DNA of 64,000 nucleotides, taken from positions 2,976,001 to 3,040,000 of the forward strand of contig BTPP01000002.1 in assembly GCA_037102815.1 (NCBI GenBank). Reading direction: 5' to 3'. Below are positions 24,669 through 37,040 of this stretch, piece after piece. Numbering within the stretch: position 1 is the stretch's first letter; each line of letters opens with the position of its first letter. This DNA comes from Neurospora intermedia. Taxonomy: Eukaryota; Ascomycota; Sordariomycetes; Sordariales; Sordariaceae. The notes under the pieces were generated by a model that was not told where the DNA came from, did not search any database, and saw nothing but the letters and a program-made list of their open reading frames with translations. The translations under genes were made by a program, and so were the position numbers.

Positions 24669-27600
24669 GTATTTTGCTAGAAGTCATCCCCGCTAGTTGC
24701 CATGAAAGTGAACGAGAGGAAAATCAGAGGCACGTCATATTGAGCTTGTATAACGGTGGACTTTTTGGAGTTTTTGGAGATCGCAGGGATCAATGTTTGG
24801 CTATGTCCTAGAACAAGACGAGAACAAAAACGAAAAGGTGGGACGTTTGGATTAACGTGACGGGATAGCCGGAATAGAATGAGGCGCGGAGTCTCACACC
24901 TTCTTCATATTAGAAAGAAAAGCCGTATATATGTGTTGTGCTTCTGATGGCTAGAGATCGTGCCTAGTTTCGGTTTTCTTGGTGACTCATGGTCACCTTT
25001 TACTATAGCGGAATAGACGGTGGGTTTTTGCGTTGCTTTGGCGTTCTGGTAAGTGTAAGACTACTGAAATGCACAAGGTAGACAACAACTTATAAAGTCG
25101 TAAGGCACATCCATCCACACCATACCCGCATCAAGGGCACCATAACCTACCTAAGATCCATACACAGATTCGCATTACAATCAATCTTGGGCTGTTCCTT
25201 TCAGCACATACCTTGTGTATTACCGATGATCAAAACTGTGGTCATCTCCAGCGTACCCGACGTGTATATATATTCAACAAAGTTGCAAAACATGAACATT
25301 GGCATCTTACCCTAACCTCATCTAACCACTGGGAGAAAGACATCGACTCTCCGTATTTTGCGGAGTGACGCACGTGGCGTGACGCGACGAGGACCCGACT
25401 GTACTCAATTATTGTTACCTTGAATAGAGCTTCAAAGACGAGTTCTCCGGTTGAAAACTATACACTACACCAACGATCCGTGTTTGTGGATTCTAGGGCA
25501 ATTCAAGCTGCTTCTGTTCATTCGGACCGTGATTCCGCGATGATCTATCGATCCCGGAGTTTTTTGTACTTCCGTCATGTAGATAGTCCACACTCATGTG
25601 GTGGTGTGGTATGCTTGAATTCTTCTCATCAAACTAACGTTACCTTGCAGCATCTTTGTTTATGCGTTGCCAGGCCGATGGAATGGAATTCCCGTCCATG
25701 GAAACGCCAAGAAACAACCTGTTTTGATACTAACCACGGCTACAACCACCACCGATGAGGCAGGAGGTCACGACTTGTGGCGGCCGGCTGTCAAAGTCTG
25801 TCCCTGGTTCCCTGCAGCAGGAGTGCTGGCGCAGTTGCAGCACAGGTTGTTTTCTGCCGGGCAGGACCTGGATGCAACGGTCCCACCGCCCACTGCAAAG
25901 CTTGTGCAGTGATTGTGGGGATTGGCTCTGTGCGGCCGAAGCTTCTCCCATTTCTCGTCCAATCATTCAGTCCTACTTGCACCGCTTGCACAGACTTGGG
26001 TACTTGCATGCTACCCATGTGGAGATTGTGCGATTGATTGGTTGGAAGTTTGACGGTTGCTGTCCCGGTTGTTTTTGGTATGCCGGTGATGCCTGTCAAA
26101 AAGGGGGTTGGTGACTGCCAGGAGGTGGTGACGAGGGGGACGGTGATGTTGAGGACAAAACAAAATTCAAACAAACAAAAAACATGTCGAAGTTGACTCA
26201 GGAAGAAGACCATCCGTTTGATGTTCTCAATGATGTATATCGGGATCCACAAATAGACGCTATGAGTGAGCGACTTGGGACAATAATAGCATTGTCGTAG
26301 GGAGGTAGGATACTATTTAATAAGTGATTTATGGAGCTATGCGGTGAAGGAAGCCAGCCAGCCGAGCCAGGAACACCAGGGGCCGGGACGAGGCACGGGA
26401 CGGTGGGACCAGGGGGTGAGACCCCGCCGGCCCGGGCCCTCGCCCATTGAGAACCCGACTTCCATGATCGGACAAGACCGACCGATCTTCTTCTTCTCCA
26501 GTCGGCCGTTGTCAAAAAAGTGTCACCACCACACGGGTCCAACGGGCTACGTGGATTCGGTGACAGCGAGAGGCTTGGAGGGGGAAATCGGCGATTCTCT
26601 GTCCGTGAATGAATGTGGGCTTCATTGGCGTATGTAGCCGTGCCGGTGCCGTGATGAGACGTATTTACGCTTAATCATTCAGTCAGATGCGTTCGAGTGT
26701 CTCGGTGGATGCCCTGTAATTGTGCGAGAATTGGATGAAATCAGGGGTGCTTCCAACTTGGCCCAGACATTTGCACACTGTCTGGTGCTTGAGCCCCTGA
26801 ATCCGACATCATTCTGTTTCTCTTTGGTGACTTGTGCCGCCAATTGTCCTCCTCCTCCCGTCTTGGAACTGCAAGTGCGCGTTTCTGGACAACAACAAGA
26901 AAAATCGCCAGCCTGTGCACAACCGCTTTCCTCCATTCTGTACTCACTTTCTGCAAGATCCATCCAGCGCTTTGAGAAAGGAATCAACTAACCACACTGC
27001 GGGCGGGTCGAGTCGCGCGGTTTCAGCATCCAACGTTCTTGGCCGTTCGCTGAAACGATAACAGCGAAGCACCAGCCAGTCGCGCGCCAAGAGCTAGCCA
27101 CATTTGCACCCACTCGCCCCGGGCGGTTCTGGCTTCTGAAAAGGCAGGCTAACGAGACGAGGACATCCACACCAAACCAAAATCCACTTTCCTTCGTGCC
27201 GTTGGCGAGACGCTCATCCTTGTCTGCCTCTTTCCCTTGTTGAGCCGTCGATTCGGAATCATCTGGGCAGAAGCTTTCCGCTTTCTCTTTGCCTTCTGTC
27301 AGCGTTGGAAGTGGAAAGCGACTCCTGCGAGAAAGAAAAAAATCTGATCACTTGTTGTCCCACGGTTAGTTGTAAGGAGAGTGAGAACGTGAACAAAACC
27401 CGAGCCACATAAGTCGGTACCGTCTGCATACAATAAGTACCTTGACTTGAGCTGGGAACCCCCCTCTTCACCGACTCAATAACCCGACCGGACGAACGAA
27501 CCGAACCATCACGGTACACAGCCAGGATTTTGATTTTACTCTTTTGGAGTGGCAGCGGGACTTGGAACCCGCTTGCAGAGACGAAGACAGACGAACAACA

Positions 27601-27897
27601 CGCCAATTTGGTTCCACAACCATAAACGAGCAGCCCGGAATTTTCACAGCAAGAATCAAACCAAACCATAGAAGACCTGCCGACTTGACATATCAACAAC
27701 AACAACAACAACAACTATCTTTCTGTCGAGGCCCATTTTAGCTTTATTTTTAAAAGGAAAAAAAAGCTGTGGTGGTCGACGCTGCGCGCTTGCACGACCT
27801 GCCTGTCGACCCGCATTGTGCCACCCTCCGGCCTTGTCGAGTTTCACCGCCCCTCGATCTCGACCCCAAATTACACCAAAACGGCCACCACAAAAAC
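24669..27897. other. 3.2-kb intergenic region before the TBC gene
   Basis: No gene is supported. The left part should be the 3' UTR of the Q-rich gene. The right part (about 26,900-27,897) is probably promoter and 5' UTR of the TBC gene and holds a CAA microsatellite (27694-27715). Both strands of 25,400-26,650 carry many short overlapping ORFs with no recognisable protein; a noncoding transcript cannot be excluded. Confidence 0.5.
27694..27715 (+). repeat. CAA microsatellite, 7 units
   Basis: Seven CAA units lie about 180 bases upstream of the TBC-gene ATG, most likely within its 5' UTR. CAA repeats are unstructured and common in efficiently translated leaders; any role here is a guess. Confidence 0.85.
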
Positions 27898-30800
27898 ATG
27901 GAGTTCGATCGCAAAACACGGGACAGCAGGCACGACAGCAAATATGATGATCAGGAAGAAACGTCAAAGTCGCCGCTCCCATCATCAAGTCCATCCGGGA
28001 CCAATTCCTCTCCGATCGAGCTAGAATCCGACAAGCAGAGGACCATGGAGCACGACTCCCTTGTTTCCGTCCGCCTCTCTGGTTCTTCGAGGTCTTCACT
28101 CCAAATCGACACAAATGTTTCCCCACCACAAAAAATTGTCGGGGGCCTCGAAGACTCACCCTGCGCGTCGCCAACCGACGATGCGGAGACCGAAACGATC
28201 AAGGAAGAAAAGAACGACGAGGATCGTCATGACGAAGTAAAGACGCTGGCGTCGACATACAGCCCAAGCTTGCGGGAAGAGCTTGAGAGCGTGCAAGAGG
28301 GCGATGAGGAAGCGGAAGACGACAACGATGATGCACGCAGTGAGGGCTCAAGCGCTGAATCCGAGGATGTGAATTGGGACGATCTGCAAAAGAAAGAAGA
28401 TGAGCAGGTCAAAGAGCAAGATGTAGATAATGTAAGTTGCATGCATGCAGCCATGGCTGCTGACTGACGTTTCCCGTTCCTGAAATAGTGCGACACCAGC
28501 CTATTTTTGTGGCTTACCCGTGCTGACACTGCCGCCCTCACAGACACAGTCGACTGCGATGCTGCTAGCGAAACTGGAGCAGGAAAACAATAAGATCGCG
28601 ACAAATCCCAAGAGTGTCAAGGTTGCCGCCGTGGAAAAGGTCGCTTCGCCAGGCCGCAAACCGAGACCACCATCCATGGCGCAGCTACGACAAATGGTCA
28701 ATGGACCAACTCCTCCTGCTCTCAGATACTCGGTCCTGCCACCACCGCCCATGACCGAGCTCGAATTCTACATGGCCCTGGTCAAAGATCCCAAGCAGAC
28801 GGCAGCCAGACTTCCCACTCTGCTCTCCAACAAGATCAGAAAGGGCATTCCGCCGCCGCTGCGCGGTGTGGTGTGGCAGAGCATGTGCGGTGCTCGTGAC
28901 AAGGACCTCGAGGACGTGTTCGAACGGTTATCTGGCGAGTCAAGCCCATATGAGGGCATCATTGGCAAAGATCTCGGACGAAGCTTCCCCGGCGTGGAGA
29001 TGTTTAGGGATCCCGAGGGCGACGGACAGCGCATGCTTGGTCGTGTGCTCAAGACGTTCAGTCTGTACGACACAAAAATCGGGTACTGCCAGGGACTTGC
29101 GTTTCTGGTCGGACCCTTGTTGATGCACATGCCGGACAAACATGCATTTTGCGTTTTGGTTAGGTAAGTCGGAGTTGCTGCACCGTTGGGATTGTGATGG
29201 ACATCGGATCGTCTTTGGCGGTAGCGAAAAGTCGACCGATTCCGGAAATGAGTGGCCGATCAGCTAACACGTGCATTTAGGTTGATGGAGAACTACGATC
29301 TGCGCCATTGCTTTGTGCCCGACCTGTCCGGACTGCACGTCCGAATCTACCAATTTACCGAACTGCTGAAGCAGCATCTGCCCGTGGTGGCGGACCATCT
29401 CGAAGACTTGGGCGTCGAACCGGCCTATGTTTCACAATGGTTCCTGTCCTTCTTCGCAGTGACCTGCCCCCTGCCCATGCTGTTTCGCATCTACGATGTG
29501 ATATTTGCGGAGGGAGCCTCGGAAACGATTATGCGAGTAGCGCTGAGTCTGATGCGCAAGAATGAGGGCCGCATCCTGGCGTGCACGGAGATGGAGGACG
29601 TCATGCAGCTGCTTTTGTCTCGCGGCTTGTGGGATTGTTACCACTACAATGCGGACGAGTTCGTCCAGGACTTTGTCGCATTGTCGGACGTGGTCACCCG
29701 GGAACGAATGGCATTGCTCGAGCAGGGGTACCGGGAAGCCAAGATTCCTCCAAGCGCCAATCCCAAGAGCGAGGATGCGCCAGGGTCTGATGTTGCAACA
29801 GCAGCCTCCCGCTTTCTGGGTCGCTTGTGGGCTTCCTCATCAACCCCGAAATTGGCCTCTTTCGCGTCGGCAGTTCAGGGGTCCTCCACCGCGTCCTCGT
29901 CTTCGCCCACCACCATTTCGTCTGGTAGTACCCTTAGCCCCGGTCTGTCACGTCCCCTCAGCATGCTCCGCCGCAGCACATCGAAACAGAGTATAGCTTC
30001 TACATTCAATTCCATGGAGGCTGCATCACAGTCATCATCAGCGTCGTCGTCGGCCAGTGTCTTGAGCTCTGCTTCGACCGAAGCGACGTCGGTCCAGTCG
30101 CGCGACAGCTCCACCACCGTCGACCACGATTCATCAAGGGACTCGGTGGCTCTTGGCAGCAGCGCCGCTAGCACCAAGGCCAAACAGGCGCACTTCTCGG
30201 TTACCCCCAGCCTCTACCAAGACGACCGAAAGCACTTGCACACACAGATCGAGGACCTGCTCACCGCCCTTAGCGAACTACAACGCAACCATGCACTGCT
30301 GGCCAGCCAATTGCAAAAGGAAAGAGAGGAGCGCGAAGAAGATCGCCAGGCTGTCCGCTCGTTGCTCGACGGTCTACGAAAGAAGGCGAACCCTGCACAG
30401 TCGTATGCCGCGGCAGCAAGAGAAGCCGAAGAAGAAGACGACGAAGCCCCGCACAAAGATGTCGAAATCGATCTCAGCCCCGAGGAGCTGTCCGACCTGC
30501 TCGACTTTGTCGCCGACCGATTCAGCGAAGAAGATCCCAACAAGGCGACAATACCGCAAACCAAGGAGCAGCTGCACGAAGACCTTGTACGAGTAAGAGA
30601 GCAATTATCGAACGAACAAGCAAAGACACAAGAATGCAACCGCAGGATACACGATATGGAGCAGGAGATGGCTACCATGAAAGAACAACTGAGGGAAACC
30701 CACGCCCATGTGCGCAACATGCATGCGGAAAAGCAGCGCCTTGAGCGCCAAATCCACGGCATGCGGGTTAGAGCCTCAGATTCCACGCCTTCCTCGGAAG

Positions 30801-31396
30801 GAGGCGACTGGTTTGGGCGCTCATCGGTGAGCGGCAGCAGCGTGTCCGGCAGCGGTCTGCGCGAGTTGAAGCTCGTGCGCAGCAAGTCCTCGCCTGCGCC
30901 ACCTCCCGTGTATCCTACCAAGCGATCCTCCAGCATGATGACCACCTCGACGCTGGCCTCCACCCACAGACGCAACACTAGCAATTCTACCGCCATCTCG
31001 GCAATGACCTCCAACTCCCCTCCGGCTCCGGCGCCCGTCTCTCTGGCAGCGGCAAGCCCCGCCAACACGGGTCAGGCCCCGACCAACGAAAACGATGCGC
31101 TCTTGCTCGAGCTCGTGCAGGCCAAGACGGCCGAGGCCATGGCCAAGCAGGAGGCGGAAGAGGCGAAGCAACAGCTCGAAAGGATGCGCAAGGCATTTGG
31201 GCTGGCACCAGGGGAGATGCCGTCGATGAACTCGCAGTCAGCGCATAATAGCATGGCTGGCATGTTTGGGCGGTTGACTGGCCCTTCTACGCCTGATGGC
31301 GGCCCCGGGTTGCAAAAGGTGGTCACCTCGCCGCCGGCGACGTCAGCTGGGAATACTGCCAGTGGTGCTAGCTTTTGGGGTTGGGGAAGGAAGTGA
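27898..31396 (+). CDS. TBC-domain Rab GTPase-activating protein, Gyp5-like
   Basis: Three exons: 27898-28431, 28544-29163 and 29281-31396, giving 1089 aa. The introns (112 and 117 nt) have GTAAGT donors. Residues 1 to about 230 are acidic and disordered. The TBC domain runs from about 279 (RKGIPPPLRGVVW) to about 490. It keeps both catalytic fingers: the Arg finger in GKDLGRSFP (D321, R324) and the Gln finger in IGYCQG (Q361). It should therefore stimulate GTP hydrolysis by a Rab such as Sec4/Ypt1. The Ser-rich linker is followed by long coiled coils (about 665-705 and 790-860, plus a short one near 1000), an arrangement shared with yeast Gyp5/Gyl1 and animal EVI5, which work in exocytosis and Golgi export. 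The start MEFDRKTRD is the first ATG before the acidic region. Confidence 0.93.
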
Positions 31397-34300
31397 AGTA
31401 TTGGGGTCCAAAGTGAACCATCTGGATAAAATGCATGGGATAGAGACAAGTGACAGGATCATTGTTTGACGTGGTTGAAAGAAGCAGGATTGTATCTTAT
31501 GCATACCAGGTGGAATAGGCCTGACAAAGGTGGATCGAGGGTTGACACCGGCCCAGGTGATATTTTCATACGTGTAGACAGTACTCGATCAAGAAAGAGT
31601 TTGGACTGGAGTGGAGGAAGGGCAGAAGCGGCGGCGTCCAGGTCTTCATCACGGTATGTCATCATCACTTATCATATTGTGCGTATCGTTTGAACACCAA
31701 AAAGGCACATACATAGAGTCTTTTGTTGTCTCTGTTCTGGCTTTCGGGAAAGCCTATCATTATCTTTTACATCATGACGGAGTCCCCGAGAGGACACTTT
31801 GGGTTTTTATCATTTTCACATGTTCATATAGTTCAAACTCATTTTCCCAAATCACCAAAAGTGTCCTGGGTGAAGCTTAAGCAAGACGTGTCACGAGTCT
31901 TGTACAAGAGGCCATCTACACAATGTCTTTCCGTTCTTTCTTTCCTCTGGGTCCTCTCGCTATGTACTCGGGAAATATCCGGACAAGGGTAGTAGTGGGA
32001 ATGGGATGATGCGATTGTAACTACACTAGGCACAAAAATGGTTTTCATATCTCGCTTGATATCGCTAATCGGTCGGTTTTCCCATACTAATCAGGAAAAG
32101 GTCGTAAGGTACCGTATATAGTTTAGGGAAAATATAGCTGGTAAATGAGATACCTGCCCTTCACCGACTCCGTCGCTCTCTGAATTCGCCAAATCAAACT
32201 GGCCAGCAGCCGTCCCTGCATGGCTGTCAGTGGGGGGAGAAGGGTTAGGGTAGGGGTCCGGTCCGGGAAGTCTGTGAGACTGACGACGAAGGCAAGATGG
32301 AGGGAGTAATGAGGTAAGTGTAATTTGTATACGATCTGCTTTGTGCGGCGATGGCTCTTGACCGGTTCGTTGTGTTTAACGCGTCTATCTGCTTTGCGTG
32401 TTTGGCTGCCTGTTGGTGATCGTTTGTTTATTTTTTTTTTTTTTTCTTTGGGCAACGGCGAGATGGGCCCTTTTTGATAGCGCGGGAAAGCGGCTAGAGT
32501 GGCTCATACATGCTATGTATACTTTTGGTGGTGATGGAAAACGCCATGGAAAGATGTGTTGATGAACTTTCCCTTTCTGGAAAAGAGTTGAAAGAATGTA
32601 GCCGAGCTGCCTGCTTAGGCGCTCGACTGGTCTAGAGCGGCGGCTAGACTGTCGTGTCTCAATCCCAAACACCGAGAAGGTGAAGTGGCCAGTCAGGTGG
32701 TTCCAAAAAAGAAACTAAGCAGGCTGGTCAATTGCACTCCTGACTGGATCTTGTCTTTTTCATTGAGGTTTGGACACCTGGCAAGCATGGCAACATGGCT
32801 AGGCGCCTATCCTGGCTTATCCCGCCCGCCACACTACCATAGAGTCTGGATATCAGTATCTTCATCCTTTTACTTTTCGCTGACGCAACGAACCTTTGAC
32901 CTCGTCACTAGGTATCAAAGAGGGGAAAACTACCCAGTCTCTAGCCGCCCGTGCGAATAACAAACTAGTGTAGCTCCAACCGAGAACCGAACCCATGAGT
33001 TGCGTCAACATGCAAAGAAAGAACTTGAAGGTAGTGTAGAGATAGGAAAACCTGTCTCACAGTGCCCCCAGTTGTCGTCCACTCGAGGAGTGACGTTATT
33101 GGCGTGGATGGTCCTTCTAATACTGGCTTCTTGGCAGGATTGACAGGGTTCTTTCTCAATTGGATTTTTCTGTTAGTGTTAGTGCCAAAAATTTCACATG
33201 CCATTCATGACGCCCATTCTTGGAGTCTGTCATGTTCCAGGCTGTGCGGTACCTCCTCCACCACCACCCACACCAATCGATGGCGGGGAGACTTTGTCGC
33301 GTGCCTCTCGATGTGGATGTGGGTGGGCTGCAATGTTACTGCATAGCACAGTACCATAGCATGTAGGCAGAAGCTGGGGGAGGAAGAGTCCCGTCGCAAA
33401 GAGGTTGGATGGTACGTTTGAAGAGAAGGGGAAACACCTCAATAGGCTATTACCACCTGGTCAGTTTTGCTCTGGCTGCTGGTAGCGAACGTCGTATTAG
33501 GGGCTCTGTTTCGAGGTTTGAAGGGGTGTAGCAACCAGCAATTGTTGCACCATGTTTGAGACGATTGTAGTGTAGACGTCATCCGCAAGGAGGGTTCGAG
33601 TAGTTGTTGTTGTTGTTGTTGTTGTTGTTTACACTAGTACACTGAGCTTTCACAGCTTTTGTTCTCGAGACTTCCGAGCTCTTCTCCTCAGCCTGTTTTT
33701 CACTTGGGTATTGCTCGACTTTCTGGATAAAAGGGTACTTCGGAACGATGTGCAGGCCCTCCTGGAAGCACAACATGGCCGAGACAAAGTGTGGGCAGGA
33801 AAACAGGAGGTCTGATAGGGTGACGGCAAACAGTGACACACTTGGCCTGCCGTTTTTGTGGCATGATGAGATCATTCAAAGAATCCGGTCTGGAGGAGGT
33901 GCTGCGCCCTTGGCCCGTGCCCTGCGCTCCTTCTCGTGTAAGATGTGTGCTTCTCTCGTCGACGGTGGGGTTCTTCCTGCGTATCCTGCGCGTTGAGGTT
34001 GCCCTATCTTTGTTTGGTGGGGCTACCCTGTAGCTTTGGTGTTTTGGGTGTCAGCGGCCCCACTAACAGTGCCGCTGCTGGGTCTTGTCTTGCAGGTCTC
34101 CCGTTGCTTTTGATGGACGATTGCGCTTACAGAGTTCCCGCCTGCCGTCGTCACCTTGTTTTTTGGGGCGGGCCGTAAGACAAAGTTCCGGTTATAGTGT
34201 ACGATCCGCCGGTGACTAGTACTACATCCTCCTCCTCGCTCTGTCAATTTCTACCTACTTTCCATTCTTCTTTCCCTCGATTTTTCAGAGCTCAAATCTG

Positions 34301-34657
34301 TTGAAAACCTCCATCTCGCCTTCTCCGGCTTAACACCACGACCTCGAAAGCAAATTATCGAGCAGTGAGTTCTACCCTATTCATCACCATCCTACGTACC
34401 GCAAACGCCCATCAACACACAACCAAACGAGTACGGTCCGCGCTCGTTTGAATTCACCCGCCTGCTTCCACTTCCTGTCCTTTCAGTCTCGTGGTTTGTT
34501 TCTGACCATCTTCCCCGGTTGTTGTCACAGAATCTCTTGACTTGACAGCTTCATCCTCCATCCGCGAATCTTTTCTCTGGTCAACAACCACCAAGAAACA
34601 AGCAACAAATCTTGTACCACACGTTATCAATAGCGGCGACACCTCAATACCTTCACA
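31397..34657. other. 3.3-kb intergenic region between the TBC and reticulon genes
   Basis: No gene is supported. It contains GGGTTAGGG (32242-32250), a T-rich run near 32431-32445, and a GTT microsatellite (33603-33630). The last few hundred bases (about 34,200-34,657) are pyrimidine-rich and look like promoter and 5' UTR of the reticulon gene. The short ORFs show no domain. Confidence 0.5.
33603..33630 (+). repeat. GTT microsatellite, 9 units
   Basis: Nine GTT units (AAC on the other strand) lie in intergenic DNA about 1 kb upstream of the reticulon gene. Confidence 0.9.
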
Positions 34658-35974
34658 ATGGCCGACGACTACTCCAACGGCTCGACTAACCTCGATGCCC
34701 TCAAAAACAGTAAGGTACGTGCGCTGCTCCAGCTTGTGCGAGCTTCTCCCCTCTCCTTCAAACCAGCGATAAGGGCCGGCCGCTAACGATTGCGTCAGTG
34801 TTCCACAACAGCTTTCAATGCCACCAACACCAGCGACTCCTTTCGCCATGACATCTCACAATGCAGAAACTGACTTGCATCCCAATAGACGCTGCTTCTG
34901 CATATGATGCCGTGACGAAGGGTATGTTCAATATCTTTTTTTTAGCAGTAGTTCCGCTCTCAAGCTCTGGCTGGTGGAGAAAAGCTAACGATGACGTTGT
35001 GTTCTAGGCCCCGTCGCTCAGAACGTTGCCGACCAGCACGCCAAGACTGTTGACGAGCTCTCCAACCTTTCTGCGTCTCGTCGCACTCCCTCGACCCCCG
35101 CGGCTACTGGCCAACCCTTGACACACTACCACTCGTTCTTTTCCGAGCTGTTGTCATGGAACAACCCTCGTACGTTGACCTCGAGGATCCGCAGAAATTT
35201 CCAGAGTCCTTTTGCTAACAACAGTTATCAGGTGCCTCTGCCATTGCTTACCTGAGCATCGTCGCTGCCATCTTCTCTGTTAGGTACCTTGATATGCTCC
35301 GCTTGGGTTTCAAGCTCACTTGGATGGTCCTCGGTGTTACCGTTGCCGCCGAAGTTGCCGGCAAGTCCGTTCTCAACCAGGGCTTGGCTACCCAGCTGCG
35401 CCCGCGCAAGTATTACACTGTTTCCAAGGAGACTCTGGATAGCGCTATTGGCGATGTTCATGAGCTCGTCAACTTCTTCGTCATCGAGGCTCAGCGTATT
35501 CTTTTCGCTGAAAACGTCTACGTGTCCGGTCTCGTTGCCGTCGCCGCTTTCTTCGCCTATTATCTCGTCAAGATCGTTCCCTACTGGGGTCTTGCCCTGA
35601 TTGCCACCACTCTTGCCTTCCTCGGCCCCCTCGTCTACAAGACCAACAAGGAGTTTATCGATGCCCAGCTTCACCGTGCTAGCGAGATCATCGGCGCCCA
35701 GACTGCTCAGCTCAAGACCGTGGCTCAGCAGAACAGCGAGAGGGCTGCCCAGTTGACCAAGCAGTATGTTGGCGAGTGTACCGCCAAGGCCCAGACGCTG
35801 GTTAGCAAGGCTACTCCTGCCTCTCTCCACGGTGAGGAGCACACCAACGGTCATGCCAATAAGTCCGAGCTCCGCGACGCCGACTTCCCTCCCGCCCCCC
35901 AGGCCGACATCAAGACCGAACCTGTCGTTCCCGTCACTGTCAACAGCGGTGAGCAGCAGCCTCTGCTGATTTAA
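34658..35974 (+). CDS. Reticulon-like ER membrane-shaping protein (RTN1 family)
   Basis: Four exons: 34658-34709, 34889-34921 (only 33 nt), 35008-35169 and 35232-35974, giving 329 aa. The reticulon-homology domain starts at FFSELLSWNNPRAS and has two long hydrophobic hairpins: AIAYLSIVAAIFSV to VTVAAEV, and VSGLVAVAAFFAYY to FLGPLVYKTN. About 65 hydrophilic residues separate them. Such hairpins wedge into the cytosolic leaflet and bend ER tubules. The tail is hydrophilic. The first donor is ambiguous: GTAAGG at 34710 keeps the frame into exon 2, while GTACGT five bases later would shift it. The tiny second exon is inferred from phase and splice signals. The domain part is secure; the first two exons are less so. 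Confidence 0.88.
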
Positions 35975-36588
35975 GCGAGCTTCATTGGTTGCACCTTCTA
36001 CGGCAAAAATCATGCTGTGGTCGGTTTTACACTTGACCTGAATACTCCATGGCCGGCAAAGTCCGGGATTCCATGATCATGATACCCTGCTGGTATGGCG
36101 CGGTGGCTCTTCTTCAATCAAAGTTGTTGTTTAGTCGCCAGCTCGCGACCAGCAAAGAGCCAAGTCGAGTTGGTGGAGGAGACAAATAGACGTTAGCAAT
36201 GGATGAGTTGGTGGATGAATTGAGTGGTTTCTTTGTAATATTCAGTTTATCATACCCTCGTGGCAAGGAACGCATGTGGAAAACTGGTGAAGAAAAGGGT
36301 GAAGATGGGATGGTGTGCTACCTGATGATGGACGATGACTTCCGCGAACTTAACGAGCACAAACGAGGGTGGAATCGCGACATTTCATTTTCCTGGGTTT
36401 TCGGAGTATTGGGTTAATGTCTATCTATTTACCTAAGCAAACTCCGTACGTGTCATATTGTTTGTAACGAACTCTCGTGCAATATCTTCCAAGTGCGAAA
36501 CGTTGATTGTTTGACAGTGCTTTGCACAATGTTTGACCAGCACACAAGTGCCTATAGGTGCAGAGTGGAGTACGTTTAAACCATCAAA
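35975..36588. other. Intergenic, 3' UTR of the reticulon gene to the tRNA
   Basis: This holds the reticulon 3' UTR, then short meaningless ORFs. I see nothing else before the tRNA. Confidence 0.5.
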
Positions 36589-36673
36589 GGTTGTATAGTG
36601 TAGCGGTTATCACTCCGGATTCTGATTTCTTCAGAACATTCCGGCAACCCCGGTTCGATTCCGGGTACGACCT
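36589..36673 (+). tRNA. tRNA-Gln(CUG) with a 13-nt intron
   Basis: The cloverleaf folds fully: a 7-bp acceptor stem (GGTTGTA with TACGACC, one T-G wobble), D arm, a 5-bp anticodon stem (CCGGA with TCCGG), and a T arm CCCGG-TTCGATT-CCGGG. The anticodon CTG is at 36622-36624. The 13 bases 36626-36638 sit one base 3' of the anticodon, the canonical position for nuclear tRNA introns. The intron carries CAG, which can pair with the anticodon as the splicing endonuclease expects. The discriminator base is T (36673), as in yeast tRNA-Gln. Confidence 0.95.
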
Positions 36674-36677
36674 AACC

Positions 36678-36690
36678 TTTTGCATTTTTT
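36678..36690 (+). terminator. RNA polymerase III terminator of the tRNA
   Basis: A T4 run (36678-36681) and a T6 run (36685-36690) follow the tRNA within 20 bases, as expected for polymerase III termination. Confidence 0.8.
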
Positions 36691-37040
36691 GCCGCAAAGT
36701 CCAATATGCTGAGCTGATCCTAGATGTTCATTCTCATCGTATTAACTTTTTTCGGTCGCAAGCTGAGCGTAGTGTTGACTTGTATGTTTAGTATGTTAAC
36801 TAGGTAGCAAGGTGAATGCACTTTCCCATACTTCCAGTCCTGGTTGTAATGGAGTATGGTAAAGCAGGGTGAGAATAGTATATTGCAGTGTCGTGTTCTT
36901 TTGTCCCAAACCTCTTACTTCCCCAGTTGGTTACTTGCCAGCATCGAATATGGGGGATAAAAAGAGCTTTAGAACTTCCAATTTTAGTCTAAATATACTT
37001 CTAGTCTAGGAACATGTTGCTCGATATTTGATGACCACAT
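36691..37040. other. Intergenic between the tRNA and the his-5 stop
   Basis: AT-leaning spacer containing the presumed 3' UTR of his-5. No further feature is seen. Confidence 0.5.

Noticed and set aside
30214-31068. 284-codon minus-strand open frame
   Set aside because: Antisense shadow of the TBC protein's coiled-coil region; its Ser/Cys-rich product is the complement of Glu/Ala/Gln codons.
35228-36013. 261-codon minus-strand open frame
   Set aside because: Antisense to the reticulon domain exon; explained by codon bias of that gene.
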